A stretch of 62,636 nucleotides of DNA from Kangiellaceae bacterium (lineage in GTDB: Bacteria; Pseudomonadota; Gammaproteobacteria; Enterobacterales; Kangiellaceae), in contig JAPHTP010000132.1 in NCBI GenBank assembly GCA_026196875.1, positions 1-62,636 on the forward strand. The letters are read 5' to 3'. Position 1 is the first letter of the stretch. Each line of letters starts with the position of its first letter. The position numbers and the translations under genes were made by a program. The notes under the pieces were generated by a model. It saw only the letters and a program-made list of their open reading frames with translations. It was not told the origin of the DNA and ran no database searches. Shown here piece after piece: positions 1-8,259 of this stretch.

Positions 1-1
1 C

Positions 2-595
2 TATGTCACGGCAATCGTTAATGAAAGGTTGGGATTAGTATTGCAAGATATGAACAACTATGAGAAAGCAAAGGAACACTACGATGAAGTATTTAGGATA
101 CATAAAGAAATTGCTTCAGGAAAAAGAGTCGTTGCAAGAAGTTATCATTTTCCAGCTAAACTAGCCTTGCTCCAATCTGATTTTGGTTTAGCGGAAGAAT
201 ACTATGCAAAGGCGTTAGCGTCTCTTCCCCAAGGAAGTCTGCACAGATCGATTGCACAACTTGGTTTTAGCCAACTGCTAGTTGAAAAGGTGAGCATTGA
301 GAAAACAAGCATAGCAAATCATGTACTGGATGAAGCGGAGACCTTAGTTGTGAGCGCTCTCCCTATTTTAGAAAATTCCTTACCTAAATCTCACTCGTTA
401 ATAGCAGAAGCGAAGTTAACTTTAGGGCTAATTTTCTTGCTTTCAGGAAAAGAAGAGATAGGTGAATCATTAATTGAACCTGCTCAAGCTAACTTAAGCA
501 ATAAGCCAGTTTATCAATTTGGTCATAGAAAACTGCTGTTGACTAAGCTTGATAAAGTACGTTCAAAGCATGTCTCATTAAAACACTCTCAATAA
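2..595 (+). CDS. TPR-repeat protein, C-terminal part (5' truncated by window edge)
   Basis: The reading frame is open to the first bases of the window, so the gene starts upstream. What remains is all helical, with TPR-type signatures such as NNYEKAKEHYDEVF and LAEEYYAKALASLP, typical of a protein-protein interaction scaffold. The end (VRSKHVSLKHSQ) is basic and has no membrane segment. Such tails occur in Ser/Thr kinases with TPR_10 arrays and in stand-alone TPR proteins; which one cannot be told from the part seen. The next gene is on the other strand and converges. Confidence 0.75.
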   Translation, partial: YVTAIVNERLGLVLQDMNNYEKAKEHYDEVFRIHKEIASGKRVVARSYHFPAKLALLQSDFGLAEEYYAKALASLPQGSLHRSIAQLGFSQLLVEKVSIEKTSIANHVLDEAETLVVSALPILENSLPKSHSLIAEAKLTLGLIFLLSGKEEIGESLIEPAQANLSNKPVYQFGHRKLLLTKLDKVRSKHVSLKHSQ

Positions 596-692
596 AATTT
601 TTCGGATAAAACATCTCGAAAAAAGGTTGAGAGTTGAAATCGTCCTTGTTTTTTACCTATCTCTTTAAGTATTTCTATTTTTCCTCGGTTCG

Positions 693-1613
693 TCATTCAT
701 CGAACTTATCCGGCGGCACACACGCATAAACCGGTAATAATGTAAAACTTCCCACAGTTGAGTGATCATGAGTTGGAATATTGATATGCTGGTAGGTAAA
801 TCCCTCGGGACAAGACAAAGGCTCTTTTAAAATCCTAAATGAATCTCCAGGTTCAACTTTACATGGAAAGTCTATACCGCAAACATGAAGATAATTCTCT
901 GGCAAACAGAATCCATCAACTATTTTTCTAGACCAGTTAGCGGGACATTTCCCGACAGGTATTTCGAATTCATATTGTTCAGGCTCAGCGTTGCTCGCTA
1001 GTGTATTGGCAATGCAAAAGTGAAATCCAGGAGGCTTAATAAAGCCAGGATCACACTCCAAAGGCGGGGCTGCAAACAAGCCGGTTGCTTCATCCGGCGG
1101 AACCCCGGTCCCGTCGGTGGGAGCCACTAACGCGAGCTCACTGTGTAGTTCAATTAAAGAAAGCCTTTTTTCGACACATATGTCAGATTCCGGAGGGCGA
1201 GAATAGTTTTCCGGGCAATAACTACCAAACTCTCCCCCAATTAAGTAAAAGCTTTTATTTGCCGACAAAAAGTGATTTTTTTGAGTGCAAAATTTGGTTC
1301 CAACCATTTTCTCATAGTTACGCAAGCAGCGATTATCTGAGGATAGTTCTGTAACGACATTTAAGGTTAAATCTTCTGCAACACAAACATTTAGAATCCC
1401 GCTATGGTTAAACCCGCGTGGACAATCGGTAGCCGAAGAATTCGCTTCATCGATAGTTTTGGTCGTTTCAAAAGTATGACTCTCTTCAAAAACAAGGTGT
1501 TCTTGGCTTGAGCCTGATTCAGTTGCACTGAGTGGGTTAATAAAAAAAGGAAGAAATAATAATCCTTTGCTAATCTGGATTATCGCTCGGCGATTAGTGA
1601 TTAATTGCTTCAT
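693..1613 (-). CDS. secreted CPxGF-repeat protein (copy A)
   Basis: Predicted exported protein of 306 aa. I chose the ATG at 1613 (MKQLITNRR) rather than the one at 1631 because GAGG lies about 9 nt before it and it begins a basic-hydrophobic signal peptide ending near PLSATES. The mature part holds about six degenerate units of the pattern CPxGFxxPxxxxxCVAxxL, each with two cysteines about 14-16 residues apart, for example ECDPGFIKPPGFHFCIANTL. The even, regular cysteines suggest one disulfide per unit in the periplasm or outside the cell. It is a diverged paralogue of the next gene (1762-2670). I recognise no named family and propose no function. Confidence 0.8.
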   Translation of the reverse strand: MKQLITNRRAIIQISKGLLFLPFFINPLSATESGSSQEHLVFEESHTFETTKTIDEANSSATDCPRGFNHSGILNVCVAEDLTLNVVTELSSDNRCLRNYEKMVGTKFCTQKNHFLSANKSFYLIGGEFGSYCPENYSRPPESDICVEKRLSLIELHSELALVAPTDGTGVPPDEATGLFAAPPLECDPGFIKPPGFHFCIANTLASNAEPEQYEFEIPVGKCPANWSRKIVDGFCLPENYLHVCGIDFPCKVEPGDSFRILKEPLSCPEGFTYQHINIPTHDHSTVGSFTLLPVYACVPPDKFDE

Positions 1614-1761
1614 TATTTGGTCCTCAAACATTCCATGTTATACATCAGTTGTACCTCGTTTGCGTTCCGTTTTACCAGCACAGTTCAATTTGATAGAGAA
1701 GATTCAAATTGAACTTTAAAACACTACAACTAACGAAATACAACTATATTTCCAGCCGGTT

Positions 1762-2670
1762 TTAGTTAGCGCTGTTCGGCATATAACTTACAGATTGAGC
1801 TGCGCAGCTCCTAGTTTTGACAAAACCAACAATTTTTCCTGCTTTATCAAATACCGGCATGTCCCACCATAAATCGTATTCGCCTTTTGCACAAGAGGCA
1901 TCTGTACTAGACTTTAGGGTATTTTCAATTTTGATCAGGTCGTATTCACCGCCGGATCTTTCGTCATTGTGTTTTGTTGTCTTGTTTTCCGGCATGCAAA
2001 AACCGTTAGGGCCTCGATGCCAGCCTTCAGGGCAATCTCCTTCAGGAGCCCCAAGCGGATTTTCTAAATCATTGCCGAGATCAAGTACGTTTGTAGCAAC
2101 ACAAAAGCGAACGCCAGGTGGTCGAGTGAAGCCCGGAGGGCAGTCAGATAGTGAAGGCATTGGTAACTCTTTAGGCTTAAGGTTTTCCGCAATACAGAAT
2201 CTAACGCCAACAGGTTGATGAAATCCTTCGGGGCAATTAGGAATATACTTTACCAGCTTAACTTCACGTTCAACCGTATCTAAGACTAAATTATCAGCAA
2301 CGCAAATGCGCGAGCCGACAGGTCGAGAGAAGCCTTCAGGGCAGTCGCCGTTAATTACCGCTTCTAACAGCATCATTTCTTGAGGAATATCGATAGTCAA
2401 ATTCGCCGCGACGCAAAACCTAACACCAGGCACTCGTTCGAAACCTGGTGGACAGTCATGTGGCGGGGGTAACTCCATGACCGGATTAAAAGTCAAGTTG
2501 TCTGCGGCGCAAGCTAATCCTGAGGGTATTGGTGAAAAACCTTCAGGACATCCATTAATACTACCTTCTTGCGCTTGAGTATCACGGCTGCTTCCTGCAT
2601 AGCTATAGGTTGACGCTGACATCATTACTATCAACACCACGCCCACTAGTAATTTAAATAGTTCTTTCAT
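1762..2670 (-). CDS. secreted CPxGF-repeat protein (copy B)
   Basis: Exported protein of 302 aa. The ATG at 2670 (MKELFKLLVG) is preceded by GGAG at good spacing; the longer frame at 2685 would place that GGAG inside the coding region. After a signal peptide ending near TYSYAGS come six units close to DCPPGFxRPPGVRFCVAxNL, much better conserved than in copy A, joined by short linkers. The last unit (GDCPEGWHRGPNGFCMPEN) is shortened. A different C-terminal block with two cysteines (ASCAKGEYDL and TRSCAAQ) follows. Same orientation as copy A, about 150 bp apart, so a tandem duplication. Function unknown. Confidence 0.82.
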   Translation of the reverse strand: MKELFKLLVGVVLIVMMSASTYSYAGSSRDTQAQEGSINGCPEGFSPIPSGLACAADNLTFNPVMELPPPHDCPPGFERVPGVRFCVAANLTIDIPQEMMLLEAVINGDCPEGFSRPVGSRICVADNLVLDTVEREVKLVKYIPNCPEGFHQPVGVRFCIAENLKPKELPMPSLSDCPPGFTRPPGVRFCVATNVLDLGNDLENPLGAPEGDCPEGWHRGPNGFCMPENKTTKHNDERSGGEYDLIKIENTLKSSTDASCAKGEYDLWWDMPVFDKAGKIVGFVKTRSCAAQSVSYMPNSAN

Positions 2671-2761
2671 TACAATTATCTCCATTTAAGTATATTTAGA
2701 GGTACTCATTTGCCTCTATTAGGAGATAACAGCAACTCTCACAAAAACCGGACAGATAAAT

Positions 2762-4144
2762 TTAGTTGTTTAATAGTGCCAAGATTCTGCTTGCTTCACG
2801 TTGACCCGATAAAAAGGCTCCATGCACTGTCGAAGGATACTCACTATGAGTTGCTTCACCTGCAAAGAAAACCTGATTGTTAACTGGTGCCGCTAAATCT
2901 TGCCGCATGCTAGCCGTAGCTCCTTTGGGCACATACGAATAAGAACCAAAACTAAAGGGATCATTTGCCCAACGGGTGATAATCGAATCACTTGGTTCGG
3001 GAATGTTGTCACCGAAGAACTTTCTTAGTTGAACCATGGCTTGAGAAACAATTTCCTGGTTACTTAACGACTCGATTTCTGTACCAAAAGAAGCGACATT
3101 AAAACCTAGCAATATCGGTTGGCTTGTTAGTTTAGATAGGTTTATCCAGTAACTCCAATGACCTTTTTGTTCACTTATTTGGGCTAGATTATCTACGTTG
3201 TTATCCCAAAAAACTTCAGGAAATCTTAAATACACTTTGTTTAATACACCCATATCTAAGGCCTCGATCGCATTTAGCTTTTCTTGCGGAAGAGAAGGAT
3301 TAAACAAGATAACGTCTTTCTTTAACACGCCGAGGGGGACTGTCACAATGACATAGTCAGCGGTATAAGTCCCTTGTGAGGTTTGAACCGAGACAATAGA
3401 GCCTTGATAGTCGATTGCATTGACGTAAGTGTTTAGCTTAATGTCTAAACCGTCAGCTAGAGCGGTAACTAAAGTGTCATAGCCTTGTGGGAAAACGACA
3501 TCCGGCCCAAGGAAAGACTCGGTTGAGGTTAAAGCCGCGAAGGACACTTTGTCGGCATCAGCTGCAATGTCTTGCTCAAAACTTGAATTCACAAAGAACT
3601 CTAACTCGCGTTCAGTTAACTCATTAAGAGCGCCATTGCTACGCGTTTGATCAACGAGATCTTGCAACGTGATATTAGGATCGTTACTAGGCGTTGTATT
3701 GGCTGTTGCGAGCACAGCATCATTAGCTGATTCGATCTTTGTATCGATACTATTATCAATATTGCCACTTGCGTCATAAGTAGTTTGGTTATCGTAGTCC
3801 CACTCAACTAGTGGCGTATTTAGAGATTGCGCAAGCGTGTGAATTGGATTGCCCGAAATACCGTGGATCCAACTAGCACCCAAATCTACGGCAACACCCC
3901 AAGACCTGTCACTCCACGTACGGCCACCAATACGATCTCTTGCCTCTAGCACTTGTACTTGTAAGCCGGCATTTGCTAATTGATTGGCTGCTTTAATCCC
4001 GGACATACCGGCACCTATGACTATAATCTTCTTAGCGTTTGCTGGTGGGTTGGGTGGCGTTGTTTGCGGACTGGTGCTACTTCCACAAGCGGTCAAACCT
4101 AACACAATTGCTACTGGCATTAGCGTTGAAAACACTTTAAACAT
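2762..4144 (-). CDS. flavin amine oxidase family lipoprotein
   Basis: FAD-dependent amine oxidase of the MAO/polyamine-oxidase family, which oxidises primary or secondary amines and releases hydrogen peroxide. The dinucleotide fold shows IVIGAGMSGIKAANQLANAG near residue 42, followed by LEARDRIGGRTWS. The C-terminal FAD signature is FAGEATHSEYPSTVHGAFLSG. The N-terminus MFKVFSTLMPVAIVLGLTAC is a lipoprotein signal with lipobox LTAC (Cys20), so the enzyme is expected to be membrane-anchored outside the cytoplasm, with a Pro/Asn linker after the cysteine. The substrate cannot be inferred. Full length (460 aa) for the family. It appears monocistronic, with its own upstream gap of about 240 bp. 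Confidence 0.9.
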   Translation of the reverse strand: MFKVFSTLMPVAIVLGLTACGSSTSPQTTPPNPPANAKKIIVIGAGMSGIKAANQLANAGLQVQVLEARDRIGGRTWSDRSWGVAVDLGASWIHGISGNPIHTLAQSLNTPLVEWDYDNQTTYDASGNIDNSIDTKIESANDAVLATANTTPSNDPNITLQDLVDQTRSNGALNELTERELEFFVNSSFEQDIAADADKVSFAALTSTESFLGPDVVFPQGYDTLVTALADGLDIKLNTYVNAIDYQGSIVSVQTSQGTYTADYVIVTVPLGVLKKDVILFNPSLPQEKLNAIEALDMGVLNKVYLRFPEVFWDNNVDNLAQISEQKGHWSYWINLSKLTSQPILLGFNVASFGTEIESLSNQEIVSQAMVQLRKFFGDNIPEPSDSIITRWANDPFSFGSYSYVPKGATASMRQDLAAPVNNQVFFAGEATHSEYPSTVHGAFLSGQREASRILALLNN

Positions 4145-4383
4145 GGGACCCTCGTCACTAGCGATTAATTGGAAATGATTAATTGAAGACCTTCAGCTTA
4201 GCAATTGTTTAGCGAGACTTCCGTCAACCTCTGTGATGAATTGTCACCTACTGTAACCGCTAGTCGATAGTGCTTTATCGCCAAGAGTAGGGTGTTAACA
4301 TAGAATGGCTATACTAATCGGTAGGTAACTGGACGTTTGGTATTCTTAGTCAAACAACAGATTGAGAGCTGGGAGTTTAAATA

Positions 4384-5091
4384 GTGTCATTAGATAAATA
4401 TGCGTCATCAGAAATCCAGCCTGAGGTACTGATTGTTGAAGACGATCAGCGAATTGCTAAATTATTGGTGCAGTTCTTATCAATAGAAGGTTTCAAAGTC
4501 GACTGGTTAGAATCGGGCGAGGCGGCAGTTGAAAGAATAAAACGTCAACCTCCTGAGTTAGTGATATTAGATTTGATGTTGCCCAAAATGGATGGTGTGG
4601 AAGTTTGCCGGCAAGTTCGCCCCGACTTTGAAAACAGTATTCTTATGCTCACGGCCCATGAGGGCGATATTCAAGAAGTTACTGCGTTAAATGCCGGAGT
4701 TGACGACTTTTTAAATAAACCAATCCGTACCCATGTGTTATTAGCAAGGATCAATGCATTGCTGCGGCGACAGAGTAAGCCGACAAAAACTCTAATCCAG
4801 GTAAGCGATTTAATTATTGATCATAATAAAAGAACTGTTGTTAGACAGGATGAAGGTATCTCTCTAACTGATTCCGAATTTGAACTTTTATGGATACTAG
4901 CAAATAAGGCTGGCAGCATTGTAAAGAGAGAAGAGCTATTTCAAATGCTGCGTGGTAAAGATTATGACGGGCTTGATCGCTCAATAGATATGCGAATATC
5001 AAAGCTACGTAAAAAACTCTCAGCTGGCAATAAGTCGAAAGATTACGTTCGAACAATTCGTCAACTGGGCTACATTTTTGTAAAAGATTAG
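4384..5091 (+). CDS. OmpR-family response regulator
   Basis: DNA-binding response regulator of 235 aa. The receiver domain (about 15-125) has the acidic pocket EDD at 19-21, phospho-acceptor Asp63 in VILDLMLP, LTAHEGD and the switch lysine in FLNKPI. The C-terminal winged helix (about 140-232) includes LTDSEFELLWILA and the recognition region RSIDMRISKLRKKL. It starts at a GTG with GGGAG 8-9 nt upstream. It is followed after 17 bp by its sensor kinase, so the two form an operon. The regulon is not evident; the nearest divergent gene is the amine oxidase. Confidence 0.93.
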   Translation: MSLDKYASSEIQPEVLIVEDDQRIAKLLVQFLSIEGFKVDWLESGEAAVERIKRQPPELVILDLMLPKMDGVEVCRQVRPDFENSILMLTAHEGDIQEVTALNAGVDDFLNKPIRTHVLLARINALLRRQSKPTKTLIQVSDLIIDHNKRTVVRQDEGISLTDSEFELLWILANKAGSIVKREELFQMLRGKDYDGLDRSIDMRISKLRKKLSAGNKSKDYVRTIRQLGYIFVKD

Positions 5092-5108
5092 CGGAGTATT
5101 GGTAAGTC

Positions 5109-6455
5109 ATGCGCTCATTAGCAGCAATCTTATATTTGTTAATTCTTGGTTTCTTAGTTGTTGCGGGTTATTTCGTCGACGATATCGGTACCCGATACTA
5201 TAGAGAAGAAATCAGTGAAGAATATTTGCATTACTCAAGGTTAATCACTTCAGCGATTGAGCAAAATCTTGCTATGAAAGCAAGTGAACAAAACTCAACT
5301 AACACGAATAACCCAAAGACAATTGACAGCGCTGAGCTAAATCGAGTTCTAAATTTTTGGCGTAAGAATGTCGGTAAAGAACTGGTTAGTTTAAGTGTCG
5401 TTGATAGGCCGATAACGCTTTCTAATAACTTAAAAGGAACTGTAAGTAGCTTAAGTGTAACGGATAAAACAGATGAGTTAACGGTCTTGATCCCTTTATC
5501 GCAAAAGATAAATTCTAAAAAGGCGCTCAAGTTTGATTACACTAGTGAGTATTCTGAAGACTATATGATGTTTTACTACTTGAGCACTATAGCTGTTTAC
5601 TCTTTTATGGCGTTAATTATAACTTTAATTGCTTGGTCCATTTATCGTTATATTAATCAAATAAGCCGAGTTACTCATTCTGTGGCGGAAGGAGATTTCA
5701 ATTGGAAAATGTCGCCCAGCAAAATTCCTGCATTGAAAAAGCTTTCTGATGATATTAATAGTATGGCAAATTCAATAGAAGAAAAAACAGCCGAAAATCT
5801 GATATTAACTGGCGCGATACATCATGAGTTGCGTATCCCAATTACGAGAATGAGATTGGCACTGGATATTGCATTAAATGGGAAAGCAAATGGAGACTTA
5901 ACTGGAGAAGTATCAGAGTTATTGTCCGGTATGGATAATGACCTCGAAGAACTTGCATCATTAACAGAGGAGATTCTAACGATTTCGAGAATGCGACTTC
6001 GTTCAGTTGAAACCAGAAGTGACTCGCTGCATTTTCCAACTTTGTTAACCTCGCTCATTGCCTCGATCGAAAGTTCGAAAGTTACGCTATTAAAGTGTGA
6101 CGAGTTTACTTTAACGGCTAATCGGACATTGTTGGAAAGAGCTCTGATAAACATAATTGATAATGCAATAAAATATACCGAACAGGTTGTTGAAATTGCC
6201 GGAAAGCTTGAACAAGAGCGTTTTGTTTTAACTATAGTCGATGATGGTCCGGGAATTTCTTTAGACAAACGAGAAATGGTGCTTAAACCATTTTATCGGA
6301 CTGACAAAAGCCGTAACCGGGAAACCGGTGGATTTGGATTGGGGCTGGCAATCGCTGATATGGTCATTAAAGATTGTGGTGGCGAAATCAAAATTGGCGA
6401 AAGCCGGTTCGGTGGCGCAAGAGTTGATGTTTATTGGCCTTGCCCAACTAATTGA
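5109..6455 (+). CDS. membrane sensor histidine kinase
   Basis: Partner of the upstream OmpR-type regulator. One membrane helix at about residues 3-22, a periplasmic sensor of about 130 residues with no recognised fold, a second helix at about 155-180, then HAMP. The HisKA box GAIHHELRIPITRMR places the phosphorylated His at 239. The ATPase domain shows the N box (NIIDNAIKY), G1 (DDGPGIS) and G2 (GGFGLGLAI). All catalytic signatures are intact. The signal sensed is unknown. The gene converges with the CobW-type gene, with an imperfect hairpin between. Confidence 0.92.
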   Translation: MRSLAAILYLLILGFLVVAGYFVDDIGTRYYREEISEEYLHYSRLITSAIEQNLAMKASEQNSTNTNNPKTIDSAELNRVLNFWRKNVGKELVSLSVVDRPITLSNNLKGTVSSLSVTDKTDELTVLIPLSQKINSKKALKFDYTSEYSEDYMMFYYLSTIAVYSFMALIITLIAWSIYRYINQISRVTHSVAEGDFNWKMSPSKIPALKKLSDDINSMANSIEEKTAENLILTGAIHHELRIPITRMRLALDIALNGKANGDLTGEVSELLSGMDNDLEELASLTEEILTISRMRLRSVETRSDSLHFPTLLTSLIASIESSKVTLLKCDEFTLTANRTLLERALINIIDNAIKYTEQVVEIAGKLEQERFVLTIVDDGPGISLDKREMVLKPFYRTDKSRNRETGGFGLGLAIADMVIKDCGGEIKIGESRFGGARVDVYWPCPTN

Positions 6456-6463
6456 TGAAAGCT

Positions 6464-6495
6464 GGTTCCTTTTGTAAAAAATAAAAAAGGTAACC
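6464..6495. terminator. imperfect hairpin between convergent genes
   Basis: GGTTCCTTTT pairs with AAAAGGTAACC with one bulged A across an A-rich loop. It sits between the 3' ends of the kinase and the CobW-type gene. No clean T-run follows, so termination is inferred from position. Confidence 0.35.
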
Positions 6496-6537
6496 TTATA
6501 CTCAAGGGAATACTGATTATTTACCTGCCATCTGCTA

Positions 6538-7569
6538 TTAGTCTCTGTCAATACAGGACATGAGCTCTTGTTCCCATGAGTCGACGGATTTTGACGAAAT
6601 AATCTCTATTCGACTCTCCATACATTCATCTAATTCTACCTCGGTTAACATGTCGTCTGCCAAATTATATCCAAATATTCCCTCATTAGTAATAAATGCA
6701 GCTTTAACTCTTTCAACCGACAGACCATTTAGCCAGGAAAACAATCGGCGGCGATCAAATTCTAATTCTGGAGAAAATCGCCAACCTTGACTGCTAAAGC
6801 CTTCTCCTCGGTTTTCTGCTTTAATAAAGCCACTAGTAGGAAGTTCTTTTTCGTGCGAAAGTGGGGTAGGGCTATTTTGAGTGTCAGTACTATAAGAATG
6901 ATCATAGTGCTCTCGTCGGCTATTCAATTTTGACTGAGACTGCCCGGAGTCTTTGTTTAGTAACTCAAAAGAAAATCTACCTTGAACCGTAAACTCAATT
7001 TGATTTTTAGCAAGACCTATTTCTTGCGCGTAAGAAAATAAATTAACTCTGTCCTTTTCATCATAGCAATCTGTTTTGTTTGCAATTATTAAGTCAGCAA
7101 TCTGAATTTGTTGACGAAACGTTTCGTGTTCTGTATATCGTTTGTCCTTGAGTTTTCTGGCGTCGACTAAGGTAACCACCTTTTGAATATCTAGAATATC
7201 TTGGTAGTGCTCCGCTGAAAGCACATCAAGTACTTCTAGCGGGTGACCTAATCCTGTTGGTTCAATTAAAAGTCGGTCAGGTTTAGCATAAGCCAGCAGT
7301 CGATTGAGTGCTATTTGCATCGGCAAGCTTGCCGCACAACACATGCATCCACCTGGCACTTCTCGGATGAAAATACCATTTTCTTCGCTTTGTTGACCTT
7401 TAAACAAGCTTCCATCAATACCTATTTCCCCGAACTCATTGACAAGTACCGCCCAGCGTTCATTGCTTGGTTTACTTTTCAATAAATTAAGTATCGTGGT
7501 GGTTTTACCGACGCCGAGAAATCCGGTAATGATGCTGGTAGGGATGGCTGTGATTAGATCAGTCTGCAT
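6538..7569 (-). CDS. CobW/COG0523-type GTPase (metal handling)
   Basis: G3E-family GTPase of about 343 aa from the ATG at 7569; a TTG four codons earlier is possible. Walker A is GFLGVGKTT, the metal-binding CxCC motif is GGCMCCAAS near residue 75, the switch region is LLIEPTGLGHP and the base-specificity motif is NKTD. A His/Ser-rich linker (EHYDHSYSTD) leads to the C-terminal CobW_C domain. Members act as metal (often zinc) chaperones or insertases. It lies 55 bp after a MerC-like membrane protein in the same direction, behind a palindromic candidate operator, which fits a metal-responsive operon. The exact metal is inference. Confidence 0.88.
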   Translation of the reverse strand: MQTDLITAIPTSIITGFLGVGKTTTILNLLKSKPSNERWAVLVNEFGEIGIDGSLFKGQQSEENGIFIREVPGGCMCCAASLPMQIALNRLLAYAKPDRLLIEPTGLGHPLEVLDVLSAEHYQDILDIQKVVTLVDARKLKDKRYTEHETFRQQIQIADLIIANKTDCYDEKDRVNLFSYAQEIGLAKNQIEFTVQGRFSFELLNKDSGQSQSKLNSRREHYDHSYSTDTQNSPTPLSHEKELPTSGFIKAENRGEGFSSQGWRFSPELEFDRRRLFSWLNGLSVERVKAAFITNEGIFGYNLADDMLTEVELDECMESRIEIISSKSVDSWEQELMSCIDRD

Positions 7570-7624
7570 GGATTTGCCCAATAGAGTTTCGTGAAGAATA
7601 TTAATTTAGATATTCGCAAGTAAT

Positions 7625-8026
7625 CTAGCATTCACATTGGTGTTGTTTGCAAGTTCGGTAATTTTTGATATGGCCGATAGCGATGATAAACGCGCCGATT
7701 AAGGTTAACGACTGCTCTCCTAACTCCCCCACTTTATCATGACCAAGTAGGGAAGCTAGGAATAAGAAAGAGAGCCCGAAAGATCCCCATAAAATTATCG
7801 AAAATTGTTTATGTTGCCGGTAACCCTTGCTTAAAGCAAACGAACTGCTCATAAATACGGCCAAGAGTAACCATTGATGAAATGTCTCATCGTTGAACCA
7901 AAGAGTAGCCATTGAGGGCAAAATTAGAACTAATAGTGGCAACAATAAGCAGTGAATGACGCAGATTATGGAGAGGCTTATTGCTGCTTTGTCACCAAGT
8001 ATTTGGGAATTCAATTTTGTATCCAT
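7625..8026 (-). CDS. MerC-domain membrane protein
   Basis: Membrane protein of 133 aa with four predicted helices and the MerC-type feature of a cysteine pair in the first helix (SIICVIHCLLLPLL). The hydrophilic tail ends RTCKQHQCEC, giving three more cysteines for metal binding. MerC proteins move Hg(II) in mercury operons. Many relatives outside mer operons sit beside COG0523 GTPases under zinc control, as here, and no merA, merP, merT or merR is present. I therefore favour zinc or another soft metal, as inference. No strong ribosome site is visible. Confidence 0.8.
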   Translation of the reverse strand: MDTKLNSQILGDKAAISLSIICVIHCLLLPLLVLILPSMATLWFNDETFHQWLLLAVFMSSSFALSKGYRQHKQFSIILWGSFGLSFLFLASLLGHDKVGELGEQSLTLIGAFIIAIGHIKNYRTCKQHQCEC

Positions 8027-8080
8027 TAGTTTGTTGTGAGGGCGATTGTGTAGGTAATAGACAGTTTAACTTAGGTATTG

Positions 8081-8101
8081 ATATGATATATTGTATCATA
8101 T
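8081..8101. promoter_or_regulatory. palindromic candidate metal-regulator (Zur-like) operator
   Basis: Perfect 8-bp arms ATATGATA and TATCATAT around the spacer TATTG, centred about 65 bp before the MerC-like start. The AT-rich dyad loosely resembles gammaproteobacterial Zur boxes (TGTTATAnTATAACA type) but is not identical. The Zur assignment comes from position in front of the MerC/CobW pair. Confidence 0.45.
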
Positions 8102-8259
8102 TGGTTTTGATTGATAAAATAGGAAGTCGAATTTTATGACAGTTAATGGGCACATGTGAGCTCGATTTCAATATATGAACGGCGTACCAATGCGGCACGA
8201 AGAATAGACTAGAAGTATATTTCGGAATCTTGCATCCTCGATTAATAATTGAGATATCT

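Noticed and set aside
7625-8026. Mercury resistance operon
   Set aside because: Only a MerC-like protein is present; no reductase, MerP, MerT or MerR-type regulator.
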